From: Acidobacteriaceae bacterium
GTDB lineage: Bacteria > Acidobacteriota > Terriglobia > Terriglobales > Acidobacteriaceae
Length of the DNA: 63,596 bases
Direction: 5' to 3'
Assembly: GCA_003170825.1 (NCBI GenBank)
Contig: PMYL01000024.1
Coordinates: 1 to 63,596 of the forward strand
The stretch's first letter is position 1. Each line of letters starts with the position of its first letter. Below are positions 63,379 through 63,596 of the stretch, in pieces. Below the pieces are notes generated by a model. It was not told the DNA's origin, made no database searches, and saw nothing but the letters and a program-made list of their open reading frames with translations. Made by a program: the position numbers and the translations under genes.

Positions 63379-63596
63379 ATGAGTCCCGATAGGAATCCTC
63401 TGCATTCGATCCGTACGTTTACTCAACTCGTAAAGTATCTACGCGACGAGCTTGACTGGCCCATTGAAACCGAGAACTTCGAGGATTTAACGTTCGACTA
63501 CGCCCCTGAAGAACTCGGACTAGACGCAGAGACGGCGGTAAAGATCAAAGAAATCAAACAGCTTCGGCCGCTTACTAGTGTAGTCCGCCACACAGA
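63379..63596 (+). CDS. Eco57I-type DNA methylase / restriction protein, 5' part only
   Basis: 72 residues visible; the gene runs off the window. The start IRTFTQLVKYLRDELDWPIE and FDYAPEELGLDAETAVKIKE matches the beginning of large Eco57I-type methylases (type IIG-like). It starts two bases after the helicase stop (TGA..ATG), so it is co-translated. Which catalytic domains follow cannot be seen. Confidence 0.7.
   Translation, partial: MSPDRNPLHSIRTFTQLVKYLRDELDWPIETENFEDLTFDYAPEELGLDAETAVKIKEIKQLRPLTSVVRHT

Larger units (their letters stand above)
54372..63596. mobile_element. Genomic island inserted at tRNA-Val, right end outside window
   Basis: Begins with the tRNA-proximal integrase and continues to the end of the window. 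Genes: P4-type integrase, second tyrosine recombinase, two small HTH/AlpA-type proteins, two unknown proteins, PLD-SNF2 helicase and Eco57I-type methylase start. It appears less GC-rich than the core regions. The far attachment site is not visible. Confidence 0.75.

Overview
The window is a GC-rich chromosome segment that looks acidobacterial (Terriglobia-like). This rests on protein style rather than a database match: DUF4870 and DUF4337 membrane proteins, DUF3857/transglutaminase operons, a DUF3037/HipA-kinase pair, secreted beta-helix proteins with tail-fibre-like repeats, and dispersed palindromes and 7-8-bp tandem repeats between genes. No rRNA, CRISPR array, replication origin or complete insertion sequence was seen.

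Layout. 1-10.0 kb is core genome: the end of murJ, a bactofilin, RNase R, four DUF4870 paralogues, an iron-trafficking protein (yggX), the GTPase TypA/BipA and purE. 10.1-30.6 kb is a one-strand cassette of phage-derived genes. In transcription order these are a small helical protein, a giant secreted tailspike-like protein, large terminase, a HipA-like kinase, a DUF3037 protein, portal, S78-like prohead protease, a coiled-coil protein, major capsid protein, connector and tail-type proteins, and a small membrane protein. No integrase, lysis, replication or tape-measure gene is visible, so it looks like a domesticated or decayed structural cassette. 30.6-47.0 kb is mostly core: maf, three DUF3857 proteins (two of them tandem duplicates whose duplication scar survives), an Old-Yellow-Enzyme oxidoreductase, a MerR regulator, tRNA-Pro(GGG), cysS, DUF4337, an EamA transporter and yraN. 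A small foreign-looking patch at 40.9-42.2 kb holds a HEPN-like protein and a retropepsin-like protease.

47.0-53.3 kb is a complete ISC iron-sulfur cluster operon, iscR-iscS-iscU-iscA-hscB-hscA-fdx-iscX, with an operator-like dyad between the -35 and -10 elements of its promoter. After a 54-residue zinc-ribbon protein and pgsA comes tRNA-Val(GAC), the landing site of a genomic island that runs past the right edge. The island carries a P4-type integrase with repeated arm-type sites, a second convergent tyrosine recombinase with two small DNA-binding proteins, two proteins of unknown function, a PLD-SNF2 helicase and the start of an Eco57I-type methylase. The last two look like a restriction/anti-phage module.

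The candidates most worth follow-up are the capsid/terminase/tailspike cassette with its embedded kinase pair, the island's unknown two-gene unit next to the helicase-methylase module, and the palindromic repeats that have entered coding sequences, including RNase R, in frame.
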